A stretch of DNA of 64,000 bases from Grosmannia clavigera kw1407 (lineage: Eukaryota; Ascomycota; Sordariomycetes; Ophiostomatales; Ophiostomataceae), in contig NW_014040765.1 of NCBI RefSeq assembly GCF_000143105.1, positions 1,984,001-2,048,000 on the forward strand, written 5' to 3'. Below the pieces are notes generated by a model. The model saw only the letters and a list, made by a program, of their open reading frames with translations, did no database searches and was not told the origin of the DNA. Positions 12,434-23,042 of the stretch are shown piece after piece; position 1 is the first letter of the stretch; each line of letters starts with the position of its first letter. A program made the translations under genes and the position numbers.

Positions 12434-12593
12434 GTCAAATTATCAGTGCCCAGTGAGCGTGTGTGTATTGTTGTTGTTAGGTCCTCAAAACACGTACTAA
12501 ATAGCCCCATGCGCCACACAGTACATTTATTCTTTCATCACACTGCATAATCGTGCACGCCTCCCATTCTGGTCTGGTTCATTCGACACAACC
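12434..12593 (+). repeat. Left copy of direct repeat bracketing the 12.6-19.6 kb block
   Basis: About 160 bp closely matching 19590-19773 in the same orientation. Both begin GTCAAATTAT, share CACGTACTAAATAGCCCC and TTCTTTCATCACACTGCATA, and end CATTCGACA. This copy lacks about 21 bases present in the right copy after TTAGGT. It lies about 250 bp beyond the dioxygenase stop. I see no target-site duplication or terminal inverted repeat. Confidence 0.88.
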
Positions 12594-12846
12594 ACTTCTT
12601 AGCGTAAGACCGTAGCTGCCTAAGTTTTTCCATCTCGAGCCTATAAGTTACAGGGCCCAGTTGACTTCGCATAGAAAGCCATATTATGATAAAAACCCCG
12701 ATCTTATAAAATGACGCAATTCTACTCCTTCAACCTGATAGCCCTTATTTTCTTCAACCACCCTCTAGTCAACTAACAGGTTGGAAGTCACAGATGTATT
12801 CGCTAACCCAATTGTAATGACAAACTATGGTGAGTAGTCCGTATTG

Positions 12847-14471
12847 TCATCCGCACGAGGAGGAATAGCCGTAGCCACCACCTTTACCTCCACCTCCTCC
12901 ACCACCGCCTCCACCACTGCCACTACCACCACCACCACCACCGCCTCCACTAATGCCTCCACCAGTGCCTTCGCCGCCGTCTGTAGCACCAAAAGTCCGA
13001 TTCTTGCGGTAGAGGGAGCGCCCTCGCTCCGAGTACGGGTCAATATCCCAGTAGTTGACGATCTCGTCGACACGTTCAAATAAACGGTCCCAGGCCAAGC
13101 GTAGCCCAGGGGGTACATCCCAGCCGACTTCCGGGTTGTGCAGCCAAAGCCGCAGGATATAGCGCTTGGACGTTTGGCTGTCTTGAAATGAATTGCGGCT
13201 GTGCATGACGGCAAAGTTGTTGATGAACACCATATCGCCAGGCTGAGGGGTGATGGTGACGCAGTGCTCTTCTGCTATAAAATGGACTGCATCCAGGGCC
13301 TCGGCCTGTGCTTCCGTCATCGGCGGAATCTCCAAGGAGCGCGGTGTCGCTTTAGAGCCAGTGAGGTTCCGGCGCGAGAAGATGAGGACGGGCTTGTCCT
13401 GCCAAAGATGGAGCAGCGGCCTCCGGAGAAAGGGCGGATTGCGTCCAAATCTGAAGATCAGCTACAGAAACGTGCTGCACTCTTAGCATTCTCTTACGTG
13501 TCATGGACCCAATCATCACTGGCAAGAACGTTGATGAGATCTGGCAGCCTGTCGGCAATCTCCTTGTAAACCCTAAACGAAGAGGCCAGACGGATCTCGC
13601 CACCGCTGGCAGCAGTATCGAGAAAGTACATGGCCAACAAGCTACAAAGTAAGTCCGTGTGGAAGGGCTGCAGGCACCGGTCAGGATGGCATAGGAACTG
13701 CGATTCTTACGAAGTTCACTTGCCTGGACAGCATTGGTGAACGCAGGCCTGCGCTTATTGTCTGCGACCTCGTCGAATCGGACATCTGTGATGTGCGCTG
13801 TAAATTCCTGTCAGAATTTTCTCTCCTTTTGCCCAACTCTTCTGTCTACAGACGTACCGATGCTGGATCCATCCGGGTACTGCCTTGCACGCTGCTCTCC
13901 AAAGTAGCTGGAAATACCGAGATAGATTATTACATTGTCTTCGCGGGAGTAGGACTTTGGAGACAACCCTCGGAGAATACAGAAACCCTTCTTGTTGTAC
14001 ACACCGGAGCATAGCTTCTTAAGTCGAGGGCCCAGATTAGGCAGCGGAAATGTATCCCTTTTCACAGACGAAAGATCTGAATCTTCGTTTGCTGGCTGGG
14101 TTAGTCCCGCAGTGTTTCCCCATGACGCCAAACATACCCTTAAAGAATTCCATAGCAGACTGAATTTCTTGCACGTCAGCCTCGTCCAGCGGGACTATGT
14201 TGTCTTGCAACTGCAGCTCTCGTCCACTCCATGCCAAAGGGGAATCTAGACCGACGGCCCGGCACTTGGACCCGGCGCCATTGGAATCCACGTCCCTGAC
14301 ATGTGCTTCAATTCGTTCCACGAACTTTAAATAGTCCGGGAGCCACTCTATATCAGCCGACGGCACGGCTTCGGCAGGCGGAGACTTCACATTGTCAAAG
14401 TCGCCAAGGCCGTACTTCTGACGGATTGATGGCGGATAGTAGTCGACACTAGGATCAAACGGGGTTACCAT
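12847..14471 (-). CDS. TauD/TfdA-family 2-oxoglutarate/Fe(II) dioxygenase with polyglycine tail
   Basis: Five exons on the minus strand: 14471-14138, 14076-13858, 13797-13724, 13667-13498, 13450-12847; phases agree and give 466 residues. The family oxidises small molecules using 2-oxoglutarate, O2 and non-haem iron. The iron ligands are visible: His212 and Asp214 in FHTD, and His349 in VMHSR. Arg366 (RYILRLW) is placed to bind 2-oxoglutarate. The third intron (13668-13723) has a GC-AG boundary with the consensus donor AG|GCAAGT. The last 40 or so residues are almost pure glycine, encoded by a GGT/GGA/GGC repeat, and end SSSCG. An alternative ATG lies at 14501. The substrate is unknown. It is the leftmost gene of the repeat-bracketed block and runs in the same direction as the kinase-like gene upstream. 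Confidence 0.88.
12886..12985. repeat. Trinucleotide-type microsatellite in coding sequence
   Basis: The plus strand reads runs of CCACCT/CCACCG/CCACCA, which encode the polyglycine tail of the dioxygenase on the minus strand. Slippage here would change tail length in steps of one residue. Confidence 0.75.
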
Positions 14472-14933
14472 GCTGCTGCGTATACACAATTGTTGATTCA
14501 CAAGCGAAGCGTTGTCAAAACCATCCAGACAAATGGCCGGTCCATATGCCGTATTTTTATACCTATTCTAGCAGGACCCCCCCAAAAAACCGAAGATCCG
14601 CCCAGAGCCCCAAGAGACCCCGTGGTCGAAATCAAGACGGCTTGTTGCGAGCCCAAAATCCCCGTAATGTATCAGATTGGTTCCTTTAGGACAGGCGGTA
14701 CCTTATCGCGAATTGTCAGCCACTGGCCCACCCCCATTGTGCGAGAAACACAATACTTGCATCCTGGAGAGAAGTGTGGGTTGGGTATCAGCGACCTGCG
14801 ATTGGGCAAGAGTAAGATTGAGAAAGCTTTATAAATAAAATCAGGCAACATGAAAACATGTGTTGAGGGACCGAAGAACGAAGTGACGCACCTGACTTCA
14901 CGGGGCCGCTCTATTAGCCATTCGTGATCCCGC

Positions 14934-16730
14934 TTAGGCCAAAAAGTCATCCAATGTGGTCCAGACATCCTTGAGCGTTGGGCGTCGCAGATAAGGAAGC
15001 AGCTTCAGGTCATCCTCGGTAGCTTCTTTGTTAACGTATCGAATTCGGGCCGCAACAAACGCTTCGGCCTTGTGCATCTCGTTAAGCCAAAAATCCTTTA
15101 TGGTAGCCACGGTTTCTTCCGCTGTTCCTTCCTCCTCGCCGTTGCGGCCAGTTTTGCCCAACGGAAAAATCCTTCCTCCTCTCCGGTAGATTTTGATGGG
15201 ACCGTCGATCCACTCGCGGGCACCCTGAGTACAGGCTCTGATGAGCACCTGCAGAGCGGGAGGGGTGCGGATGAATTCGGGAAACCGCTGACCACCATCA
15301 CTGGTACTGGAAAGACCCAGCACAATGTCGGCGTCGCCTATACCCTCGAAAATGCACCAGAGCGCCTTTCCCAGCATGTAGACCATCCCGGCCTCTTGTT
15401 CCTGCGGACTGCTATGTAGCCAAGGCCAGTACCAGCCGTGTGGAGGATTGTCGTACTTCAAGCCCATGCGATGGAGCGGAGTCGAATAGCCCCGAGCATC
15501 GAAGTAGTGTTCAAGAATGGCGCGATACTTTGTCATGACATCCCCAGGCAGCTGGTCGGTGCGTGCAAATTCCCAATAACCCAGCTCGGCTATCCATTCT
15601 AGATAGTAGATCTCAGGTGGAGCCCAGTTGTAGATATTGCGACCCTGCTCAAGGTCGAGAAGAACGGCTGTCGTGCTGCCATCTAGATTCGCATCGAGGA
15701 CGAGCTGGTCTAGACGTAGGTCCGAGTAAAAGCGGGCAGGAGAATTCTGGATATGGATGAGCGACGAAACCAAGTCGCGCGCCCACCCTAGTTGCTGCTT
15801 CAGAGCCAGACGACCAGTATCTCTCAGAGAGGTGAGAGCGTCGGCCAATGTGCCATTTTCGTAATATCTCGTGAGAAAGCCACACACGCGCTGCTGCGGC
15901 TCTGCTCCGGGCACATCTGTGGTGACCAAGAACTTTGGAGATTCTACGATGGTTCTCAGCGGGCACATCGACAGCCGTACCTTGATCTCGTGATAGACGG
16001 TACATGGAGAGACTCGAGACGATTTGAAGACCAGTTGCTGCCGATCGCCTTCACAGCCACCTTCAGGCAGGAGGGAGACAAGAATGGCCTGATTGGCCAG
16101 TTGCCTCTCGTAGCGCAGCTTCGTGTACGATATTGTCGGTGGCATCGTCTTAGCATCGAAGCCCCACATGACTTGCAGCTCCTGGGCCGAAAGCAGGACT
16201 CCTGGGAGACTGAAGGTCTTATTTGGGCGGATCTCAAACTCCATATCGGCGGGAGATACGGTCAGCGAACGCAAGAAGAGCGTCGATCCAAATGGCTGCT
16301 CCAGGTAAACTCGATCAAAGTCCTTGGTACGGCTAGACCAACATTCGAGGCCTTCTACAAGATGCCTGGAAATGCCCAGAGAGTTGATGCGTGTGCCGAC
16401 AACATGGACACTGTCACGGGCGCCAAGCTTGTCCCATAGCTGTGGCGGCCAGTCTAGCTGATCTGGGATGTTCAGATCGAGGCGAGTAGGCGGGATTGGT
16501 CCTAAATAGTGGGGTATGGTAGCGTAGGATGTGCCAAGCCGAGCGTAGTGGATGACCCAACCTCTCTCCCTGGAGGCCGCCGTGCCGTCGTCCGTGCTGT
16601 CGTCCGTGCTGACATACGTGATATACCCACCTGTATCAGGAAACGAAATGTAGGCGGCAGAGGGAAAGACGTAGTATGCCCGAAAGTTGTCAGAGATGTT
16701 AATCCCCTTTGGTACATCGGCGGTGCCCAT
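14934..16730 (-). CDS. Fungal kinase-fold protein with degenerate catalytic motifs
   Basis: Single exon of about 598 codons. The C-terminal half has the look of a protein-kinase fold: a hinge-like GFLTRYYENGTLADAL segment, a catalytic-loop equivalent YSDLRLDQLVLD near residue 333, and then AVLLDLEQG where DFG would be. The usual HRD histidine is Tyr and DFG has become DLE, so it is probably a pseudokinase or binds nucleotide poorly. The N-terminal 250 residues show no domain I recognise. I start at 16730 (MGTADVPKG); an in-frame ATG at 16769 precedes AT-rich sequence that looks like UTR. It diverges from the regulator at 17057 across 326 bp and may share control with it. Confidence 0.72.
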   Translation of the reverse strand: MGTADVPKGINISDNFRAYYVFPSAAYISFPDTGGYITYVSTDDSTDDGTAASRERGWVIHYARLGTSYATIPHYLGPIPPTRLDLNIPDQLDWPPQLWDKLGARDSVHVVGTRINSLGISRHLVEGLECWSSRTKDFDRVYLEQPFGSTLFLRSLTVSPADMEFEIRPNKTFSLPGVLLSAQELQVMWGFDAKTMPPTISYTKLRYERQLANQAILVSLLPEGGCEGDRQQLVFKSSRVSPCTVYHEIKVRLSMCPLRTIVESPKFLVTTDVPGAEPQQRVCGFLTRYYENGTLADALTSLRDTGRLALKQQLGWARDLVSSLIHIQNSPARFYSDLRLDQLVLDANLDGSTTAVLLDLEQGRNIYNWAPPEIYYLEWIAELGYWEFARTDQLPGDVMTKYRAILEHYFDARGYSTPLHRMGLKYDNPPHGWYWPWLHSSPQEQEAGMVYMLGKALWCIFEGIGDADIVLGLSSTSDGGQRFPEFIRTPPALQVLIRACTQGAREWIDGPIKIYRRGGRIFPLGKTGRNGEEEGTAEETVATIKDFWLNEMHKAEAFVAARIRYVNKEATEDDLKLLPYLRRPTLKDVWTTLDDFLA

Positions 16731-17056
16731 GTTAAATATTGGTATAACACCTCTGAAATTTAACGGCACTATAGCTTAGATGCCTATTAGTACTTAGGAT
16801 ATCGGATTTTGAAAAGGCCCCACTCTCAAGTCCGACTTTGCTTTCATTGGTTGGCGTAAAGGGCGGAATCTATCTTTCGATTAGAAAACCTGAAAGACAA
16901 CTCTTATAGCAAGACACACTATTTCGGAGACAATCCCACTCAAAATTCCGAGAAGCTCGACCGTTTGTGTCATCAACACTGTCCGTGACACCGTTGCATC
17001 TCAGTCATCTGGGAAGAAGGATCGGAAAAATTTCGGTATCAGGGAAGACACGAAAG
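16731..17056. promoter_or_regulatory. Shared divergent upstream region
   Basis: The 326 bp between two divergent start codons must hold both promoters. A CTTATAGC TATA-like element lies near 16903, and a CATTGGTTGG (inverted CCAAT) near 16845. Confidence 0.4.
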
Positions 17057-19386
17057 ATGGACACCAATGGCAGCTGCGGTCCCATTGGCGATCAGTTCGC
17101 ACAGCTGCCGCCCCTCCGAGATTGGATGCCCGATGATCTCGTTCAACTGCAATCTGCCGCACAAATGTTTAGCATAAACACGTCGAAGTTTCTCGAGTTC
17201 GGGACTAATTTTCGCTCATATGACACGTCGGGCACCGGTCTCTGTCATGGAAAATCGAACAAGACGTGGACAAAAGAAGAATTTAGTCTTCTTATAGACG
17301 CGGCCAGGATCATCGGCTGCGAGTTTTACATCCTGCTGCACTTTTGCGAGAGCTATCAGATGTCCTCGTTCCCGAGGCCACCCACCGATGTCTATAGTAA
17401 CAGTCCATCCACCGCCGACAACGGATCCGATAGAGATGTATCTAGCCAGCTAGATACGGGTAAACTTCCAACGCAAGTTTCGACGCTCGAGATGCTTCAG
17501 AATCCTGTTGGGGATCATGTTCCACAGCTCCAGAGTGAAATGCGGACGGCAAACAGTGACCTGGGATTGCATGTCCCCTTTGAAGATAGCATTGGTTTTC
17601 ATGAAAACGGCGATCTAATTTTAAGCCCATACGACACAACATATCATGCTGACGATACTGATTTCGAATGGGGCGGTGTGCGACCACCAGGCCAGACTCT
17701 TGCGTCTGCTCCCCAATTGTCCTTTGACCAATCACATGAACACCTTCCCTATCACCCTCAAGCTGATTCGTTTTCACAACTTGATTATACCTGGCCTGTT
17801 TTGAACGATCTCTTAACTATCCCTGATAGTTCAAAGTCTGGGCCCTTTTGTGATGATGCGACGTCGCTCGACGTTCAGCAACCAGAGACGGAAGCCGTTA
17901 GTTTACACCCGATGACGATGACAAAGAGGCCCTGCAAAGACCCCCCGCAAGGACATCATACCCAGAAAAGAAGAAAGACACTGGGGAAAGAGGCGGTCAA
18001 AACCTGCATTCGGTGCAGTATAAAACATAAAAAGGTGAGAAAGTCTGATTGTTGTCATACGTCCTGCTCGAAATAACCGCTTCAGTGTGAACAAAGCGAC
18101 ATTCCGAACATCTGTATAAATTGTCAGGGCTGCGACACTCTCAATAACAAACCCTGCTTCAAATTCGCCCTTCACACAGTCGTGTTATTTCGCACCATGA
18201 CCGATCCCAAATTAAGTGACAAGCCATATGGCGAGCTGACACTCAACAACTGCATCTGCAATCCACAACAACTCCAAATTTCCGATCCCGGAAGTACTAC
18301 TATACTGTTTTCGATCAGGCAGGGCACACAAGGCCCCGTTTTGGATCTGAGGGCCAGGCGGTTTGACGCAGGTAGTCTTCAGCAATCGACAGAGGCTGGG
18401 CGAAAGCTCTTTTCCCACCCCTATGCTCTTGCGGATATCAGCGAATTGAAGAAAACACTGTGGGAGTTCGTGATTGGAAATGGACACTCGTACATACAGC
18501 TCAAAGTCGACCAAGAAGACCAGCTTACAATGAGCTTCTTCAATCTGGCCACTGATATTGTGCGGGCTAAAGGGGTGAGCATCTAAGTCTCCAACATTGA
18601 TACCAATGGCTGACCTATGGCAGAATCACCACGGGTTTATCGCAAGCGTCCTGCGCTTGTGGACGGCTGCCCGGACTCTAGAGGGTGACTGGCACTTCTC
18701 TGGAGAAGAATTTCTCGGTCTAGATCCAGGTAGGTATGACCGAGTGCCATTTACAAAGGCGCCTTTTATAGACTACCAATTTTCTGCCATCATGGCCGAA
18801 TCTATCCTTCAGCCCCTCAGAGAGCAGATCCTTAAAGAGCTGCATAAATTAGCACACAACAAGGCGAGAAAGAACTGGCTTGTCATCTTTGTTGCCACAT
18901 ATATTCTTCTCGACACGTACCGCTTGCTCTTCCGCCAACAAAGGGCCTATGCGGCTTCGAAGAAGGCCCCAGTACGCTACAGCATGATGGAGTTGATCAT
19001 AGACGCTCTTACGGGCGCCAAGACACTTCTAGGTTTTTACCATATAGTGTGCTGCAGAAAGAAGCCGTTTGATTTGGATTGGAGTAGTCAGAATCCGATG
19101 ACCTACAAATATCTCGGAGAAGTGACTGAGAAAGAGATACTGCATCTTAAGAACATCACAAGCTTGGTTAAACAGCAAAGTAAGTATTCTTGAAGGAGTC
19201 GATTGGAGTGTTCCTAACAGTCTCACCAAAGGTGCGAGGTTTAGGGCACTTGAAAACACAGACAAATACGAAGAAGATTACTGGTTCACCGGACAGATGT
19301 TTATCGATAATTGGACACCACCTACCACGATCGAGAAGTCCCCTCCTGCGACATTGCCTGTGCACGGCCCATGGCCTGCCGAGTGA
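17057..19386 (+). CDS. Atypical zinc-cluster regulator-like protein
   Basis: Four exons (17057-18034, 18086-18574, 18624-19179, 19232-19386) with introns of 49-52 bp, giving 725 residues in consistent phase. A cysteine cluster spans the first intron near residues 317-350: CIRCSIKHKK|C, then eight residues, CINC, and a final Cys ten residues later. That resembles Zn2Cys6 but sits mid-protein with wider spacing, as in some Sordariomycete proteins. The first 310 residues are acidic and Ser/Thr/Gln rich, which would suit an activation region. The C-terminal half is mainly helical with no named domain. The ORF can extend upstream only through non-ATG codons, so 17057 is the likely start. It ends 200 bp before the right repeat copy. 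Regulation of the neighbouring dioxygenase is inference only. Confidence 0.8.
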
Positions 19387-19589
19387 AAAGCGAACGGTCA
19401 GAGAATATACTCTGCCAGCTATTCCTAACTGGAAACTTCAGGCATTACCAAAGCAAAATGCTTGTGCATCTGGTTGCTATGGCTTGTAACTTCACAATGA
19501 ATTATTTAGAATTGTACTTTGCACTGCACAGCACTGTGGCGGTGCCAAGTATGGTTAGCGTTCGGAGGAAATTAGGCCGACCCACACCA

Positions 19590-19773
19590 GTCAAATTATG
19601 GGTGCCGAGTGAGCGTAAATGTATTGTTATTCTTAGGTACTCCCGAGGTATGCCGATGTGCATCAAAACACGTACTAAATAGCCCCCTGCGCCACACAGT
19701 ACATGTATTCTTTCATCACACTGCATAATCGTGCACGCTTCTCCCATTCTGGTCTGGTTCATTCGACAACACC
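19590..19773 (+). repeat. Right copy of direct repeat
   Basis: About 184 bp matching 12434-12593 in the same orientation, with an extra ACTCCCGAGGTATGCCGATG-like insertion after TTAGGT. It lies immediately downstream of the zinc-cluster gene. Confidence 0.88.
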
Positions 19774-19970
19774 TACAAAGGCTACTATTGCCCCGCAAAC
19801 CTGGGGTTCAGCGTTACCCCGCAGCGAATAGTGTGTTGGCCTTTAACAGATAGCTCGAAACATCCCCTTTCAAGCATTTAGGAAGGGCTTCCCGCTGTTT
19901 GCCCGACGATCCTCTATCCCCTAGTCTCCTGCTGAGTGACAAGCGTCCACCTGTGCCACCTCAATACCAT

Positions 19971-22230
19971 ATGTCGGCGAAACCTATGGTGGCTACGCAA
20001 GAGCGGCAGAAGCGACGCTCACGTCGGGCTATAAATGGCTGTGAGGTGGGTCTAGGTCCTGACACCCTTTCAATCAAACCTGCGCTGAACACATCAACAA
20101 TTCGACAGAACTGCCGGCTGAGGTGAGATTGCGCATGTCGGGTACCGTTGGGACTCATCCTGACTGGTGGAACTGATTCTGTGTTTACCCCGTCCACTGC
20201 GCAGGCATCTAAAATGTTGGTTTCTCTCGTGCTTCCGTGCAAAGACTCTTGACTGACTTTGGCGGAACTGTAGGCGATGACCGCAAGCCTTCATGCCAAC
20301 CCTGCATGACTGAGGGCAGAACATGCAACCGGAAGCTGCGCACGCAGTTTCGGCACAGATGGAATCCGTCGTAAGTCGACAGGAACTGCATTGCGTTCAT
20401 CGACTGGCCTCTCTGACCGTTGTCCAGAATACGGAGCGGCCACAATGGGAAGGCGACTACACATGCCCTCTCGTACAGCTTTAAACCAGACCAGCCATGG
20501 TGTCGTACACGCCGGCCGCTGACGTTCGTGAACGAGAATCGTGAGTTGCTGTCACTTTACGAAGACGGTCTCTCAGACGACGAAGCAGAAAGTGCAGCAG
20601 AAGCAGCAACCACAACAACAGAAGAGCCATCGGGGCTGCTCAGTCCCCCAGAAAATAATGATGTTGCATCTGGAAGCTATACGGCCGTGCTTGCTAAAGA
20701 GCCGTCGAACTTGGACTGGCTGTCTCCCATCTCCCTCTCCCAGTCACCGTCACAATCGTCTACATTGATAGCTAGATATAATGACGAAACGGCCTCGATT
20801 GCCGCGGCGGCTGCCGTTGCGGCCGTCACCACCGCTTCTGTCACCGCGGCGGCTGCGGCTAATGCTGCTACAAGACCAGCCTATGCTGGCATCGGCATCA
20901 ACCCCCTCATACACCCTCCAGAAGAACAGGAACAGGAACAGCATCATCAGATGTCATCGAGAGTGGTACCGCCAGAGTTGCCCACATGGCCGCTCGAGAA
21001 TAAAATGGAAGCCTGTCTTTTCCGTTATTTTATTGAGTTGTCGGCCAAGTGGTTTGATCTCTGTGACCAAGAACGCACGTTTGCCGTCGTGGTGCCATGC
21101 CGGGCGGTGCTTCATGCCCCGCTGATGAATGCCATCTTTGCAATCAGCGCCAGACACCTTAGCCTTATCAGCTCGTTCAACAGGAGCATCTCAGACCGCT
21201 ACTATGACCGCTGTTTGGCGACGTTGCGGCCGATGCTAAATGATAAGGGCGCCCTCGTGGACGAGAACTTGTTTGCAGCTGCAGTGATCTTGCGGAATTT
21301 TGAGGAAATAGAAGGTGAATAGTTCACTTCGCTTATTTTCCTCGTTGTATCTCTTCTAACAATTAAGTCCCTCTCGCCGGAGCACACCCGAGCACACATC
21401 TCCTAGGCAACAGTCTCTTTGTTAAGGCATCGGCTACCTTGCACGACTCGGCTGGGCTGTCTGCGCCGATTCTGTTCTCCGGTCTGAGACGTGCTGCGTT
21501 TTTGGTAGCCGTCCGTCAGGAAATTTACACCGCCTTCGTGTCGCAGCGGTCGATTTGTCCATCATTTAGTCCCTTTGTTGTGGATCCCTCCCTGGATGTT
21601 GAAGGCAATGATTGCGACTGGGCCAACCGTGCTGTCTTTCATTTAGCTGATGTTCTGCGCTTCTGTTACGGTAAAGAACAGCCAGTGCCGCTGGATGACA
21701 GTCTTTGCCGTTATGACCAGCTTGTGGCCTACAGCCATCGTTGGTACGAGAAAAAGCCACTTAGCTTTTTACCGCTATATTACAAAGATCTCCTGGCAGA
21801 CTTCTCGACAACATTAAACGATGTCGGAAGCATCCTCTTCCCCGAGATATGGCTCACATCTGACACTGTAGCCACTGGGCTGCAGCACTATCACCTTTCA
21901 CGGATCTTGCTGGCTGCCTTCGATCCGCGAGCACCGCGGATCGGACCAGAACGCGCACAGTTTGCCCGGGAGCAAGATGGCCGAATCCGTTCCGAGGTGC
22001 GCAATTTAGTCGGCATTGCAAAAAGTAACCCACACTGTCGACCCAACTTCGTGTCGGCCTGCATGGGAATTGCCATGGCCGGTGAGCGTTTCCAGGAACG
22101 CTGGCAGCAGGAGTCCATCATGGGATTCCTTGAAGAGACAGAGTCGCTTTGTGCTTGGCGCACACACACGGCCAGAGAACGTCTGTCGGCTGCATGGGGT
22201 TGGGACAACAGGGACGGGGAGAAGAACTAG
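19971..22230 (+). CDS. Zn2Cys6 transcription factor with fungal-specific regulatory domain
   Basis: Six exons: 19971-20045, 20109-20122 (14 bp), 20205-20215 (11 bp), 20274-20370, 20428-21314, 21368-22230; total 648 residues with every phase matching. Only this assembly gives a textbook cluster with spacing C-x2-C-x6-C-x6-C-x2-C-x6-C: Cys24, 27, 34, 41, 44 and 51, with RLRHLK between the second and third. Residues 55-170 are a linker with Ala and Glu repeats. The C-terminal part resembles the Fungal_trans_2 domain (FEEIEVPLAG, FLVAVRQEIY). This family binds CGG-type DNA sites as nuclear regulators. The targets are not evident; the nearest genes are the zinc-cluster block to the left and the oxidoreductase to the right. 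Confidence 0.88.
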
Positions 22231-23042
22231 GCAAAGTAACAGTGCAAAGTGACAGTGCAAAATCGGAAACACGGTACATACGAGTAGTACATTTTGAGTT
22301 CCTGACCAGCTGTGCTCTGCCCCAATAGGAAATTATTTCCATACGGAGTATTGGCCCTCTTTACCAGAAAGCTTCTCAGGGACTAATCCTAGTGATCGGT
22401 GATTAGAATTTGCGTGCCAGCCCATGTACCCAGTCCTTTAGTACATATTGACTTTGCGCAGCTTTCTAGAAATGAATGTTGAATGAAGAGATGATTTTTG
22501 CAGACGTCTCTTTTAGTAGTGCTGTACTCGTACAGAGTACTCCGTACAGCTTCGAGCTGACCCACAAATATACTGCGGAGACACGCTAAGGCCCCGAAAG
22601 CCGCAAGTCGCCGCGACCAATAGGAACAAGTTACCATTTCTGGATGCTTCAATGCGGAAACGGTGCGGAATTGATGCCCTGATGTATCATGCGCAGGCAT
22701 GACCACCCGGCCGTCCTGGATACAGCCTCGGAGTCTTGTTTCAATAGTCTGGTCGGAAAGCCATAGCTCATCCGTGACCGGTTACATATGTGAGCATCCG
22801 TCTCCACCTATTGTTCCCATGATCGTTGGACGGGCCACTGCTTTTCTTTCTTATACCCTATACAAATCTCTTGTATTACACAGATTTCCTATTGCTTCAT
22901 AAACTTGCTATTCGGAATTACTCTTCCTCTCTTTATAAACACAAATACGGAAGCTACCACCTGCTGCCAAATTGTGCCCCGACATATCTGTTTCAAGCCT
23001 TTTGCCATTGTGCCTCTACCGCATCACGACCAAGTTGCAAGC
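22231..23042. other. Intergenic upstream of oxidoreductase
   Basis: It contains two TACGGAGTA copies (22342 and, inverted, 22538) and a TATA box at 22934. No gene is seen. Confidence 0.5.
22934..22939 (+). promoter_or_regulatory. TATA box of oxidoreductase gene
   Basis: TATAAA lies 104 bp before the start codon at 23043, in a T-rich setting. Confidence 0.4.
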
